This document shows positions 34,456 to 43,702 of a DNA stretch of 64,000 nucleotides, piece by piece. A model generated the notes under the pieces. It ran no database searches. It saw only the letters and a program-made list of their open reading frames with translations, and had not been told where the DNA came from. The DNA comes from Bacillota bacterium. GTDB taxonomy: Bacteria > Bacillota > Clostridia > Acetivibrionales > DSM-1351. A program made the translations under genes and the position numbers. The DNA lies in contig JAEXFI010000013.1 of NCBI GenBank assembly GCA_023400235.1, positions 45,809 to 109,808 on the forward strand, written 5' to 3'. Numbering within the stretch: the first letter of the stretch is position 1; each line of letters begins with the position of its first letter.

Positions 34456-34530
34456 TTGACTGTTTGACAGGAAAAGGATATAATATCAAATATAACATAC
34501 TAAACTTATATGAATTATTTAATTTCTTAA
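34456..34530 (+). promoter_or_regulatory. cysK promoter with downstream A/T-rich box
   Basis: TTGACT (34456-34461), a 17-bp spacer and TATAAT (34479-34484) form a strong promoter. A box at 34505-34530, starting 21 bp after the -10, agrees with 20 of 26 bases of metN box 2, which lies at the same distance from its -10. Control by the Rrf2 regulator is likely (inference). Confidence 0.65.
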
Positions 34531-34558
34531 ATAAAATTTGCAGGAGGCGAATAGGCAT

Positions 34559-35485
34559 ATGCTGTATAAGAGCCTGATTGAGCTTATTGGAAACACTCCC
34601 TTGCTGGAGCTGAGCAGATATAACCTGGAAAACTCCGTCAAGGCCAGGATTCTTGGAAAACTTGAGTATTATAATCCTCTGGGCAGCGTGAAGGACAGAA
34701 CTGCATATTCGATGATTCGGGCTGCCGAGGAGCAGGGCGTCATAAACAAGGATACGGTGATAATCGAGCCCACCAGCGGAAATACCGGCATTGGGCTGGC
34801 ATTTGTGGCAGCAGCCAAAGGCTATAGGCTGATTATCACACTTCCCGAAAATTTCAGCCTGGAGCGGAGGAGCCTGCTCAAGGCTCTTGGTGCCGAAATT
34901 GTTCTGACTCCAGCTGCCGACGGGATGCCGGGTGCCATTGAAAAGGCCCGCAGGCTGGCTGCGGAGATACCCGCGGCCTTCATGCCCCAGCAGTTTGATA
35001 ACCCTGCTAATCCCGAGATACACAGAAGAACCACTGCAGAGGAGATATGGAAGGATACCGGGGGAGAGATTGACATATTAGTGGGAGGAGTTGGCACGGG
35101 AGGAACTATAACCGGTGCCGGAGAGGCCTTGAAGGAAAAGAAGCCTCAACTGAAGGTGGTAGCGGTGGAACCTTTTTCCTCGCCGGTTCTGTCGGGAGGC
35201 AGGAAAGGCTCACATAAAATTCAGGGAATTGGCGCAGGCTTTGTACCAGAAGTATTTAATGCCGCCGTTGTGGACGAAATTTTTAAGGTTACTGATGAGG
35301 AAGCCTTTAAAACCTGCAGGAGACTGGCAAGGTTGGAGGGACTGGTGGTTGGCATATCCTCCGGGGCGGCGGTGCATGCTGCCACGGAAATAGCAAAAAG
35401 ACCCGACAGCAGGGGCAAAACAATAGTTGCAGTGCTTCCGGATACGGGAGAGAGGTACCTGTCTGCCAAGTTGTACGGGGATTAG
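34559..35485 (+). CDS. cysK: Cysteine synthase (O-acetylserine sulfhydrylase)
   Basis: The 308-residue PLP enzyme has PLP Lys45 in NPLGSVKDR, TSGNTGIGLAF near 74, GTGGTITGAG near 181 and GISSGAAV near 268. It joins sulfide and O-acetylserine to make cysteine. I chose the ATG at 34559 after AGGAGG (34541-34546); the upstream TTG overlaps that site. In Bacillus CysK is the partner that activates CymR, and a CymR-like gene lies nearby. It ends at a strong bidirectional terminator. Confidence 0.94.
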   Translation: MLYKSLIELIGNTPLLELSRYNLENSVKARILGKLEYYNPLGSVKDRTAYSMIRAAEEQGVINKDTVIIEPTSGNTGIGLAFVAAAKGYRLIITLPENFSLERRSLLKALGAEIVLTPAADGMPGAIEKARRLAAEIPAAFMPQQFDNPANPEIHRRTTAEEIWKDTGGEIDILVGGVGTGGTITGAGEALKEKKPQLKVVAVEPFSSPVLSGGRKGSHKIQGIGAGFVPEVFNAAVVDEIFKVTDEEAFKTCRRLARLEGLVVGISSGAAVHAATEIAKRPDSRGKTIVAVLPDTGERYLSAKLYGD

Positions 35486-35499
35486 CCCAGAAGGGTTAT

Positions 35500-35542
35500 A
35501 GTATTCCGGCAGTTCTTAAAGGAAGCTGCCTGCCGGAATACT
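35500..35542. terminator. Bidirectional terminator between cysK and the opposing ABC operon
   Basis: AGTATTCCGGCAG and CTGCCGGAATACT are perfect 13-bp complements around a 17-nt loop, located between two convergent genes. T content after the stem is modest on both strands. Confidence 0.75.
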
Positions 35543-35554
35543 TTGAAACGGGAG

Positions 35555-36544
35555 TTATTTCATAGCCCCGGCAGCATAGGTATTGTCCACGACCTTGGAG
35601 TAGGGGGCCTTTTGCTTCAACTGTCCGGCCTTATCCATGACGGTCTGGAGAAGCTGGAAGGAGGCCTCCTTCATAACCGGGTCCTTGCTCCAGGCATCTA
35701 TGGACTTATATCTCTGGGCAACAGTAGCCAGAATCTCAGAATCTGTATCCGGGAAGGAGGCTTTTACGGCCTCGGCAATCTCCTTCGGAGAGTGTGTATC
35801 CACCCATTGCTGGCCTTTGTATATGGCCTTGGTAAACTTGTTGATTATATCCTTGTTTTTCTCTATGTAGCTTTTCTTTGCAAAATAGGCGGTATAGGGA
35901 ATTTCACCGCTTTCAAGGCCCACAGAGGCCAGAATATGGCCCTTTCCCTCTTTTTCCAGAAGGGAGGCCGTAGGCTCAAACAGTGTGACATAGTCACCCT
36001 TGCCCCCTGTAAAGGCTCCTGCCATCAAGGCGAACTGGATGCTGGTGTCCACCTCCACATCTCTGCCTGGCACCAAGCCGTTTTTGTTGAGCACATATTC
36101 CACGGTCATTTCGGGGACACCACCCTTGCGCCCGCCGATTATGCTTTTTCCTTTGAGACTGCTCCATCTGAAGTCGGCTTCAGGCTTTCTGCCCACCAGA
36201 AAAGAGCCGTCCCGCTTGGTTAATTGTGCAAAGACCACTGAAAAATCCTCTTTGCCCTCGTTGTATACGTATATACTTGCTTCCGGGCCTGCCAGGCCTA
36301 TATTGCACTGACCGGACAATACCGCGGTCATTACCTTGTCTGCACCCTGGCCGTTCTGCAGCTCCACTAGAAGCCCCTCTTCCTTGAAAAAACCTTTTTC
36401 CATTGCAACATACTGGGGTGCATAAAATACCGAGTGTGTAACTTCGCTTAAAACCACTTTTGTCTTCGGCTGGTCGGTTCCACATGCGCTGATTGCTACA
36501 GCTACCCACAAAAGAACAGCTACTGCAAGGCATATCCTTTTCAC
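35555..36544 (-). CDS. ABC transporter substrate-binding lipoprotein (NrtA/SsuA/ThiY type)
   Basis: The GTG start at 36544 follows GGGAGG. The 329-residue protein has a lipoprotein signal (lipobox ISAC) and an NMT1/SsuA-like domain: VTHSVFYAPQYVAMEKGFFKEEGL and GQGADKVMTAVLSGQCNIGLAGPEASI. Such proteins bind sulfonates, nitrate, taurine or thiamine precursors. Position beside cysK and the Met importer favours a sulfur source, and no TPP riboswitch is seen upstream, but the ligand is not decided by sequence. It is the last gene of an operon with a permease and an ATPase. Confidence 0.85.
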   Translation of the reverse strand: MKRICLAVAVLLWVAVAISACGTDQPKTKVVLSEVTHSVFYAPQYVAMEKGFFKEEGLLVELQNGQGADKVMTAVLSGQCNIGLAGPEASIYVYNEGKEDFSVVFAQLTKRDGSFLVGRKPEADFRWSSLKGKSIIGGRKGGVPEMTVEYVLNKNGLVPGRDVEVDTSIQFALMAGAFTGGKGDYVTLFEPTASLLEKEGKGHILASVGLESGEIPYTAYFAKKSYIEKNKDIINKFTKAIYKGQQWVDTHSPKEIAEAVKASFPDTDSEILATVAQRYKSIDAWSKDPVMKEASFQLLQTVMDKAGQLKQKAPYSKVVDNTYAAGAMK

Positions 36545-36596
36545 AGCTACCTCCCATCTGCGTGCGAATGCACGACTTTACACAATAACAATAAAC

Positions 36597-37412
36597 TTAA
36601 ATACGGCTCTTTAAAAATATCTGCTGAAACAATACCACAGCCTTGTACATAATGCCTGCGGCCACACAGAGTATTATCACGCTGGACATCACCAGATCAA
36701 GCTGGAAAACCTGACCGCCGTATACTATCAGATAACCCAGTCCGGCCCTGGATACGAGAAATTCACCTACTATGACCCCCACCCAGGACAAGCCCACATT
36801 TATTTTCAGAGAATTCATTATTACCGGCAGGTTAGCCGGCAATACCACTTTTGTAAATATTTGAAGCTTGCCTGCCCCAAAGGTTTTAACCAGCTTAATC
36901 TGCTCCTGGTCGGTAGATGCGAAGCCGTGGAGCACCTCCAGGATTGAAACCACCAGGGATATGGCCAGAGCGATGACAATAATGGAGGTTATACCAGCCC
37001 CGAACCATACAATGAATATTGGACCAAGTGCTATTTTGGGAAGGCTGTTCAGGACAACCAGGTAGGGTTCAAGGACCTTTGTCAGAAATTCCGACCACCA
37101 GAGTATTACCGCAATAAAGGTCCCCAGCAGGGTACCCGATACAAAGCCTATCACCGTCTCCAGACAGGTGACTCCCACATGGTGGAAAAGCTGGCCTTCA
37201 TTATATAGTCTTAATATTGTGTTTATGATTCTGCTGGGCTGGCTGGTTATGAAGGGGTCTATAAGCCCAAGCCTGGCTGTGATTTCCCATTGGGCCACAA
37301 ATATAATCAGTAGCATCACCTGTGCAAGGCCTATAAGAAGCTTTTTTCTTCTGCGGCGTCTCAAGTATTCCAGTCTTTCGTTGGAAGGGTTTATATCAAC
37401 AGCTTTAGACAT
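36597..37412 (-). CDS. ABC transporter permease (SsuC/ThiX type)
   Basis: The 271-residue permease has six membrane helices, an Arg/Lys cluster before the first (LRRRRRKKLL) and the EAA-like loop FGAGKLQIFTKVVLPANLP near 190-208. I chose the ATG at 37412 because AAGGAG lies 10 nt before it; ATG 37418 is too close. It overlaps the ATPase stop by 8 nt. It forms the channel for the same unidentified substrate. Confidence 0.88.
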   Translation of the reverse strand: MSKAVDINPSNERLEYLRRRRRKKLLIGLAQVMLLIIFVAQWEITARLGLIDPFITSQPSRIINTILRLYNEGQLFHHVGVTCLETVIGFVSGTLLGTFIAVILWWSEFLTKVLEPYLVVLNSLPKIALGPIFIVWFGAGITSIIVIALAISLVVSILEVLHGFASTDQEQIKLVKTFGAGKLQIFTKVVLPANLPVIMNSLKINVGLSWVGVIVGEFLVSRAGLGYLIVYGGQVFQLDLVMSSVIILCVAAGIMYKAVVLFQQIFLKSRI

Positions 37413-38172
37413 GCACATCCAGCTCCTTCCATATTTTATTGAAATAATGCCTGAATTCAGGAGCTTCACGGCTTGTAAAAGGTGTTCTTTCAGGACAGGT
37501 AAGGCTAATGTTATGGATACTCTTGATGGTGGCCGGCCTGCCGGTTAAAACCACGACTCTGTCGGCCATGCTTATGCTCTCTGCTATATCGTGGGTTACA
37601 AGTACTGCGGTCTTGTTCTCTTTTTTTATAATGGAGTAAATATCTTCTGAAACTGCAAGCCTGGTCTGATAATCCAGTGCGGAGAAGGCCTCGTCCAGAA
37701 GGAGTATTTCCGGCTTGAGAGCAAGGGTTCTGATAAGGGCTGCTCTCTGCCTCATACCCCCTGAAAGCTGGGAGGGATATTTGCTTTTAAAATCCAGCAG
37801 TCCGTAAGTCCTTAAAAGCTCATTCACATATTTTATATTTTCAGGTGTTTTTGACCTGCTTATTTCCAGACCAAGCATTACATTCTGCTCAATTGTCCTC
37901 CACTCAAAAAGATAGTCCTTTTGCAGCATATAGCCTACCAGGAGGCTGGAAGAGGTGGTTTCCCTGCCGTGTATGAGGATGCTTCCGGAGGAGGGTTTTA
38001 CAAGCCCTGCCATAATAGAGAGCAGAGTAGACTTACCGCAGCCGCTGGGACCTACGATACAGATGAACTCACCCTTTTCCACCTGAAGGCTGATATTGGT
38101 GATTGCAGGTATCTCGCCGTTTGGTGACTGGTAGTTCATGGCTATATTGTTTATTTCTACTATGTATTGCAA
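37405..38172 (-). CDS. ABC transporter ATP-binding protein (SsuB/ThiZ type)
   Basis: The 255-residue ATPase has Walker A GPSGCGKST, Q-loop YMLQKDYLFEW, signature LSGGMRQRAALIRTLA and Walker B ILLLDEAFSALD, all typical of nitrate/sulfonate/taurine importers. I chose a TTG start at 38172 because GGGAG lies 10 nt upstream; the reading frame is open further but without a site. It is the first gene of the minus-strand operon ATPase-permease-binding protein. Confidence 0.88.
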   Translation of the reverse strand: MQYIVEINNIAMNYQSPNGEIPAITNISLQVEKGEFICIVGPSGCGKSTLLSIMAGLVKPSSGSILIHGRETTSSSLLVGYMLQKDYLFEWRTIEQNVMLGLEISRSKTPENIKYVNELLRTYGLLDFKSKYPSQLSGGMRQRAALIRTLALKPEILLLDEAFSALDYQTRLAVSEDIYSIIKKENKTAVLVTHDIAESISMADRVVVLTGRPATIKSIHNISLTCPERTPFTSREAPEFRHYFNKIWKELDVHV

Positions 38173-38299
38173 CTGGCAACAGCTCCCGCCACCGAAGTGC
38201 TTAATTATTTCTATTACAGTATATAGACCCGGGGAGGATTTGGTTAAAGTTTTTTGAACTGTTAATTGAAAAACAATAGGCAAAAAGCAGATAACAAAA

Positions 38300-38322
38300 G
38301 GCCCATCATTTGCTGATGGGCC
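38300..38322 (-). terminator. Terminator of the PQ-loop gene
   Basis: GGCCCATCA-TTTGC-TGATGGGCC is a perfect 9-bp hairpin. On the minus strand it is followed by a T-rich run (CTTTTGTTATCTGCTTTTT). Confidence 0.75.
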
Positions 38323-38341
38323 GTCAAGGCAGGATGGGCCG

Positions 38342-38611
38342 TTACTGCCCGGTCTTTTTCTCGTAGGCCTTGTTGCGATAGTAAAAGATAATATCAGTGA
38401 AAACCATTAACAGGTTTATTATGTAAAGTACCATGACAATATCCCTGCTATATAGTATTTTGTGGATTATTCCTGACAGATATCCCAAAATCACTATATA
38501 AAGAAACAGTACACTTTTACCCTTGGTACTTCTGGAGGTGTAGGACTTAAAGATCTGAGTGGGCCAGGCAGCCCCAAAACTCAGCAGCATCAATGCTTCA
38601 AATATGCTCAT
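38342..38611 (-). CDS. Small PQ-loop (SemiSWEET-like) membrane protein
   Basis: The 89-residue protein has three membrane helices. Its first carries FGAAWPTQIFKSYTSRSTKG, the Pro-x-Gln motif and following charged turn of PQ-loop proteins. The size matches a SemiSWEET half-transporter, which dimerises to pass sugars. GGGAG precedes the ATG. It lies downstream of two cell-wall genes in the same direction and has its own terminator. The substrate is unknown. Confidence 0.72.
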   Translation of the reverse strand: MSIFEALMLLSFGAAWPTQIFKSYTSRSTKGKSVLFLYIVILGYLSGIIHKILYSRDIVMVLYIINLLMVFTDIIFYYRNKAYEKKTGQ

Positions 38612-38715
38612 ATGTCAAAACTCCCGGTACGTAATATTCTGCAGGCACCTGCCTCATAAACCGCAAGCACCTGCAGACTTAAATATTATACACCAATCGG
38701 ACTTGCTGCGAGCAG

Positions 38716-39612
38716 TCATGGACAAAATTTTTTGAAAAAAGTTTGGGTTTCCACTCCGTGAGGGCGGTTCTTCCGCTTTAGTCCAAAAAGTACATCCTTA
38801 CTGTCACGGTTTATCAGATTTACACCTTCAAGGCAGGAGAGAGAGGCTTTAAAACCCAGCTCCCTCAGGATGGCATCAGATTCCTTGCTGATTGCGCCAT
38901 AGGGATAGGTAAAGGTGTTTGGAGTAATGCCGCAGGACTCCCTGAGCTTGCTCTGAAGCTTCATTATGTCTGAAGTCAGCATATTGCGGTAGCTTTCAAG
39001 GGATTCCCCCTTGCGCCGTTTTGCCCCGTTTCTTTTGTTAATGGAGTGCAGGTTGTAGGAATGGTTCTGAATTTCAAAATAACCTGAATCCTGCATTTCC
39101 TTTATCTGCTTCCAGGAGACATGGGCATAGGTGGGGTCGGCGGTAGGGTAAGGGGGCTCCGAGAAGGCTTCCGTATAGGAGCCTATAATAGACACTACAG
39201 CCTTCATCCTGTACTTTTCCAGTATGGGCCGACCATATATATAGTTATTCAGATTACCGTCGTCAAAGGTTATTATAACGGGCTTTAAGGGGATATCACC
39301 ACTGTTTTCCACATAGTTGATCAAATCGGTCATGGTGATGGAATTGTAATTGTGTTCACTCAAATACCTCATGTCGTTTTCGAATTCCGCAGGTGTGATT
39401 ACATATTTACCCAGGTGGGAATTCTTGAGAATACTGTGATACATGATAATGGGTACTGCAATGCCCCCTTCGGTTATCTGCCCGCCTTCAACGGCATTGA
39501 AAACATCCTCCGACATGGTGACCCCAAGTGTTATGGACAGTGTAAGGGTAAAAACCACCATGATTATCAGAGACAGGAATTTCAAGGTTCTCTTGCCTGA
39601 AAAATAAGTCAT
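38716..39612 (-). CDS. Membrane-anchored polysaccharide deacetylase
   Basis: The 298-residue protein has an N-terminal membrane anchor (about 10-32) and a NodB domain. VPIIMYHSIL opens it, the metal-binding ITFDDG motif is near 117, HSYNLH supplies the His pair and TFTYPYGA the third motif. It probably deacetylates peptidoglycan or another wall polymer outside the cell. It follows the M23 peptidase gene by 40 bases, suggesting a wall-remodelling operon. Confidence 0.9.
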   Translation of the reverse strand: MTYFSGKRTLKFLSLIIMVVFTLTLSITLGVTMSEDVFNAVEGGQITEGGIAVPIIMYHSILKNSHLGKYVITPAEFENDMRYLSEHNYNSITMTDLINYVENSGDIPLKPVIITFDDGNLNNYIYGRPILEKYRMKAVVSIIGSYTEAFSEPPYPTADPTYAHVSWKQIKEMQDSGYFEIQNHSYNLHSINKRNGAKRRKGESLESYRNMLTSDIMKLQSKLRESCGITPNTFTYPYGAISKESDAILRELGFKASLSCLEGVNLINRDSKDVLFGLKRKNRPHGVETQTFFKKFCP

Positions 39613-39652
39613 TGTGAATACGCACCTCTAGTCAGTTAATAAAGTCGGTATG

Positions 39653-40717
39653 TTAAAAGTCATATCCGCTGTTCTCTTCCATCATATCGTATACCCTGTA
39701 GTAATCACGGGTTTCATCATCCTTCACAACTGAAGAACGGTTTTTCTGCAAAAGATTCACTATTTCATAAACATTAATCCAAAGCTCGTTGACACATTCC
39801 TTCTGGGATTCGTCGAAAATTATCTGCATGCCGAAATGAAGATGCGGGGTTGTAATATTATTAACATTCTCTCTGGTACTGTAACCTGTCATCCCCAGGT
39901 AGCCTATTACATCACCCGCCTTGACCACTTTTCCCTCGTAGAGGTCGGAATGGAAGGGCCTGTCTTTCCTCAGATGGGCGTAATAATAATACCTCTTCTG
40001 GTCAAGGCTTCTGATACCGATTCTCCAGCCGCCGTACATATTCCAGCCCATTACTTCAACAATACCGGATTCCACCGAAATAACGGGAGTGCCGATAGAG
40101 CCCATCAGGTCGTTTCCCAGGTGCTTTCGGGCATAGCCAAAGGTGCGGCCGCTTCCGAAGTCGTCATAATGGCTGAAGCTGTAGCCTCTTGCAAGGGGTG
40201 AAAAGACCTTCAGCCCGTATTTTTTTTCCCACTTCAGGTTGTCACCGTTATCCGGGTCTTTAACCTGAACTTCGTATTCTCCAACAAAATTGCCAAGGAT
40301 TGCGTCATAGGCCTCGTGATAGTAGCCGTAATACTTCATATTCTCCGTCAGCTGCTCCATGGTCTGGCCCTTGTTAAGCTTTGAGACCAGCTCATCCATA
40401 TCCTTGGACTTGTATTTCTTGAAATTCCCCCCGTACTTTGTAGCCAGGTAGGAAAGTAAATCCACCCAGTTTAGCTGCACCTCCTTGCCGTGGGATTTTA
40501 CATCCAGTGTCAGGGCTTTTTCCATAGCCTGGTAACATGCATTAAATTCCACCCATTTGATGAATTTTTTCTCACCTGTGGAGTCGGTCGCCACGGAAAC
40601 TGCCTGGCTGCGGCCGTTGTAGACAATCAGGGTCGAGGCACCAAGAACAGCCACAATCAATACGAAGGCCATGAATATTTTATATATCCGGTTATTTATT
40701 TTCAAAAAATAAAACAA
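39653..40717 (-). CDS. M23-family peptidase, membrane-anchored
   Basis: After an N-terminal membrane helix (about 10-32) the protein has a linker of about 150 residues and a LytM/M23 domain with HLGNDLMG (His and Asp zinc ligands), YYYYAHLRKD, and HLHFG (catalytic His and zinc His). The set is complete, so it should cut peptidoglycan cross-links. I chose a TTG start at 40717, 6 nt after GAGGTGG; GTG 40726 and ATG 40750 are alternatives, giving 354-365 residues. It resembles sporulation or division M23 proteins, but a specific role cannot be assigned. Confidence 0.87.
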   Translation of the reverse strand: MFYFLKINNRIYKIFMAFVLIVAVLGASTLIVYNGRSQAVSVATDSTGEKKFIKWVEFNACYQAMEKALTLDVKSHGKEVQLNWVDLLSYLATKYGGNFKKYKSKDMDELVSKLNKGQTMEQLTENMKYYGYYHEAYDAILGNFVGEYEVQVKDPDNGDNLKWEKKYGLKVFSPLARGYSFSHYDDFGSGRTFGYARKHLGNDLMGSIGTPVISVESGIVEVMGWNMYGGWRIGIRSLDQKRYYYYAHLRKDRPFHSDLYEGKVVKAGDVIGYLGMTGYSTRENVNNITTPHLHFGMQIIFDESQKECVNELWINVYEIVNLLQKNRSSVVKDDETRDYYRVYDMMEENSGYDF

Positions 40718-40981
40718 TATGTCCACCTCTCCAAATAAAAAATGAGTCAAGAAATCAACTACTATAAAATTTATGCTATTTAGTCAAAACATATCCTCTT
40801 TAAAGCTAAAAAGTGAAATGTAATATTTTTCAATTAATTAATGATTTACTTTATTAAAGTTATGAAGTAAAATACCATATGTGAGTAATTACTTGCAGGT
40901 GACAGGCATTTTACATATGCCATAGAGAGAAATCATCGCACGGTATAGGAACGGATTTAATTGTGAAGGGATGGATTAAAA

Positions 40982-41863
40982 TTGAAAAAGAAAGCATTAG
41001 TAAAGGGTTTGATTTTAGCAGTGGCAGCCACTTTTGCACTGGCTGGCTGCGGGGCAAACGGAGGTGCATCAAATGCATCGGACTCTTCCGCACCGTCAAC
41101 CTCAGCGGTATCCTCAGCGGCAGACTCCTCAGTTTCCGCAGATTTGTCCTGGGATAAGGTCAAGGAAAAAGGCGAACTCATAATGGGCCTGGATGAAAGC
41201 TTTCCACCCATGGGCTTCAGGGACGACAGCAACAATATAGTAGGCTATGACGTGGATCTGGCACAGGAAGTGGCAACAAGGCTGGGAGTAAAGCTGAAGC
41301 TGCAGCCCATAAACTGGGAGACAAAGGAACAGGAACTCAATACAGGAAACATAGATTGCATATGGAATGGCTTTACAATCACAGATGAGAGAAAAGAAAA
41401 CATACTCTTCTCACTGCCATACATGAACAACCAGCAGGTGATAGTGGTGCTTGCGGATTCAAAATTCAAGACCCTGGCAGATCTGAAGGACAAGTCCCTG
41501 GCTCTGCAGGCAGCCTCAAGCGCGGCAGATGCACTGGACGGCAAAGCGGATTTCAAGGCTACCCTTAAGGAAGTTGTACAGCTCAAGGACAACAACCTGT
41601 GCCTGATGGATTTGAAGACCGGAAATGTTGACGCTGTTGCCATGGATGAAATAGTTGCAAGATACTATATTCAAATGAAGAGCGAAAAGTACAGAGTGCT
41701 TGATGAAGGCCTTTCCAAAGAGGAATACGGCATAGGCTTCAGAAAGGCTGATACTCAGCTTATGACCAAGGTGAACGAAGCCTTGAAGGAAATGGCAGGA
41801 GACGGCAAGATGGCTGAAATTTCAAACAAGTGGTTCGGTAAGGACATATCAACCATAAAGTAA
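40982..41863 (+). CDS. Polar amino acid ABC transporter binding lipoprotein
   Basis: A TTG start follows GGGATGGA. The 293-residue protein has a lipoprotein signal (lipobox LAGC), a Ser/Ala-rich linker of about 30 residues and a bacterial type 3 solute-binding domain: GELIMGLDESFPPMGFRDD, GYDVDLAQEVATRLG, IWNGFTITDERKENILFS. It binds a polar amino acid outside the cell; cystine, glutamine and histidine are possible. Permease and ATPase genes follow, but a 269-base gap before the permease suggests differential expression. Confidence 0.9.
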   Translation: MKKKALVKGLILAVAATFALAGCGANGGASNASDSSAPSTSAVSSAADSSVSADLSWDKVKEKGELIMGLDESFPPMGFRDDSNNIVGYDVDLAQEVATRLGVKLKLQPINWETKEQELNTGNIDCIWNGFTITDERKENILFSLPYMNNQQVIVVLADSKFKTLADLKDKSLALQAASSAADALDGKADFKATLKEVVQLKDNNLCLMDLKTGNVDAVAMDEIVARYYIQMKSEKYRVLDEGLSKEEYGIGFRKADTQLMTKVNEALKEMAGDGKMAEISNKWFGKDISTIK

Positions 41864-42132
41864 GAGCAGGCGGACAGGTGCTGTCCTGTAAGCAATCGGT
41901 TTGAATTTGTTGGCTCATCATAGGTAATTTTATCGAAACCGGCACGGTGTGCGGGTTTGTAGCCGGGCAGCAGAAATGCTGAGGCTTAAGGCGGTAAAAT
42001 GGCATATGGTGGGCCATTACCTTTGGACGGATATTTTGCAATCTGTCCTAAAATAATTATTATGTAGAATATCCTTTGAGAATCTTGTATAATTATGTGT
42101 ACATTTAAAGCTGTCTGGAGAGGAGATTTTTT

Positions 42133-42765
42133 GTGAAGCTTATCTTGATGCTGGGAGAAGGGATGATTGTATCCGTTCAATTGTTCCTGCTGACTTTGCT
42201 GTTTGCAATTCCCCTGGGACTGGTAGTAGCCTTTGGAAGAAGATCAAAAAGCTATATTATCAGGGGTATAACAGGTATTTACATATCCATTATGAGAGGG
42301 ACTCCGCTTATGCTGCAACTGGTGGCGGTGTTTTACGGCCCTTACTATATATATGAAGGAAAGATAGACCGTTTTGCCGCTGCAATCATCGCCTTTACAC
42401 TGAACTATGCTGCCTACTTTGCCGAAATATACAGGGGGGGAATAGAGTCCATCCCCAAGGGCCAGTATGAGGCAGGAGAGGTTCTGGGCTTTACTCGGCC
42501 CCAGGTCTTCTTTAAGATAATACTTCCCCAGGTGGTAAAGAGAATACTTCCGGCAATAAGCAATGAAGTGATAACCCTGGTTAAGGATACTGCCCTTGCA
42601 ACTGTTATCGGAGTTTCAGAAATGTTCAGAGTTACAAACAACGAGATGAGCAGAATAGCTTCAATCCGGCCCTTGTTTGTTGCCGGAGGGTTTTACTATA
42701 TAATGAATCTGATAGTTGCACAGCTTTTTAAATTCACTGAAAAGAAACTCAACTATTACAGGTAG
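42133..42765 (+). CDS. Polar amino acid ABC transporter permease
   Basis: The 210-residue permease starts at GTG 42133 after GGAGAGGAG. It has four to five membrane helices, a conserved MRGTPLMLQL segment near 56 and the EAGEVLGFTRPQVFFKIILPQVVKRILP coupling loop near 114-141 (HisM/GlnP family). It works with the binding protein before it and the ATPase after it. Confidence 0.92.
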   Translation: MKLILMLGEGMIVSVQLFLLTLLFAIPLGLVVAFGRRSKSYIIRGITGIYISIMRGTPLMLQLVAVFYGPYYIYEGKIDRFAAAIIAFTLNYAAYFAEIYRGGIESIPKGQYEAGEVLGFTRPQVFFKIILPQVVKRILPAISNEVITLVKDTALATVIGVSEMFRVTNNEMSRIASIRPLFVAGGFYYIMNLIVAQLFKFTEKKLNYYR

Positions 42766-42794
42766 GTTGATTCTGAAAGGATGATTCACTGAAA

Positions 42795-43553
42795 ATGAAT
42801 ATGATAGAAGTTATGAAAATATATAAGAGTTTCGGCGGAAAAGCTGTGCTGTCGGGTATTTCACTTGAAGTGAACAAGGGTGAGGTCGTTGCGGTTATAG
42901 GGCCGTCGGGTTCTGGAAAAAGTACTCTGCTGCGATGTATAAACCTTCTTGAGAAAATAGACAGAGGGACCATAGCTGTTGAGAATGATATAATGGTCAG
43001 CACCAATGCAAATGGAAGACCTGAATATGCCGACAAGAAGAAGCTCAGGAATATAAGGCTGAAGCTGGGCCTGGTTTTTCAGAATTTTAACCTCTTTCCT
43101 CATTTCAACGTACTGAAAAACATAATGGAGGCCCCTGTAAGTGTGGCAGGTATCGGAAAACAGGAGGCACGGAATACAGCCCTGCAGCTCTTGGAGAAGA
43201 TGGGGCTTGAGGACAAGGCAGCAGCTTATCCCTTTGAGCTTTCGGGAGGACAGAGCCAGAGAGTGGCTATTGCGCGAGCTCTTGCACTGAACCCTGATGT
43301 GCTGTTTTTTGACGAACCTACTTCCGCTCTGGATCCGGAGCTTACACTGGAGGTAATGAAGGTAATCAGAAAACTGGCGGAGGAGCATATGACCATGGTG
43401 GTTGTTACTCATGAGATGGGTTTTGCCAGAGAGGTTGCTGACCGGGTCATTTTCATGGATAACGGTGTCATAGTTGAACAGGGCCCTCCTGAGGAGCTGT
43501 TTACAAATCCCAGGCATGAGAGGACAAAAATGTTTATAAAAGGCTTCAATTAA
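42795..43553 (+). CDS. Polar amino acid ABC transporter ATP-binding protein
   Basis: The 252-residue GlnQ/HisP-type ATPase has Walker A GPSGSGKST, Q-loop VFQNFNLFPH, signature LSGGQSQRVAIARALAL and Walker B VLFFDEPTSALDP. The D-loop and H-loop (VVVTHEMGFA) are intact. It follows the permease by 29 bases and completes the importer. Confidence 0.94.
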   Translation: MNMIEVMKIYKSFGGKAVLSGISLEVNKGEVVAVIGPSGSGKSTLLRCINLLEKIDRGTIAVENDIMVSTNANGRPEYADKKKLRNIRLKLGLVFQNFNLFPHFNVLKNIMEAPVSVAGIGKQEARNTALQLLEKMGLEDKAAAYPFELSGGQSQRVAIARALALNPDVLFFDEPTSALDPELTLEVMKVIRKLAEEHMTMVVVTHEMGFAREVADRVIFMDNGVIVEQGPPEELFTNPRHERTKMFIKGFN

Positions 43554-43611
43554 TTTGAGGGCGTTTTACAAGTTGAGGTATATTTGCTGGAATTCTTGGC
43601 CGAAGAAGGCC

Positions 43612-43652
43612 GCAGACAGGGATTACAGACGATATGCCTTTTTTTTGTCTGC
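43612..43652 (+). terminator. Hairpin downstream of the amino acid importer
   Basis: GCAGACA (43612-43618) and TGTCTGC (43646-43652) pair around a long loop containing a T8 run, preceded by a small GGCC-GAAGAA-GGCC hairpin. This is a plausible but untidy terminator. Confidence 0.45.
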
Positions 43653-43702
43653 GAGGGCTTTTGAATTATAGAAAAAAAGTGCACTTTTGTGATTTGTGAT
43701 TA

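Noticed and set aside
35543..36223. 226-codon plus-strand open frame opposite the binding-protein gene
   Set aside because: The minus strand carries a lipoprotein with clear family motifs and a ribosome-binding site. The plus frame begins at a terminator and matches nothing.
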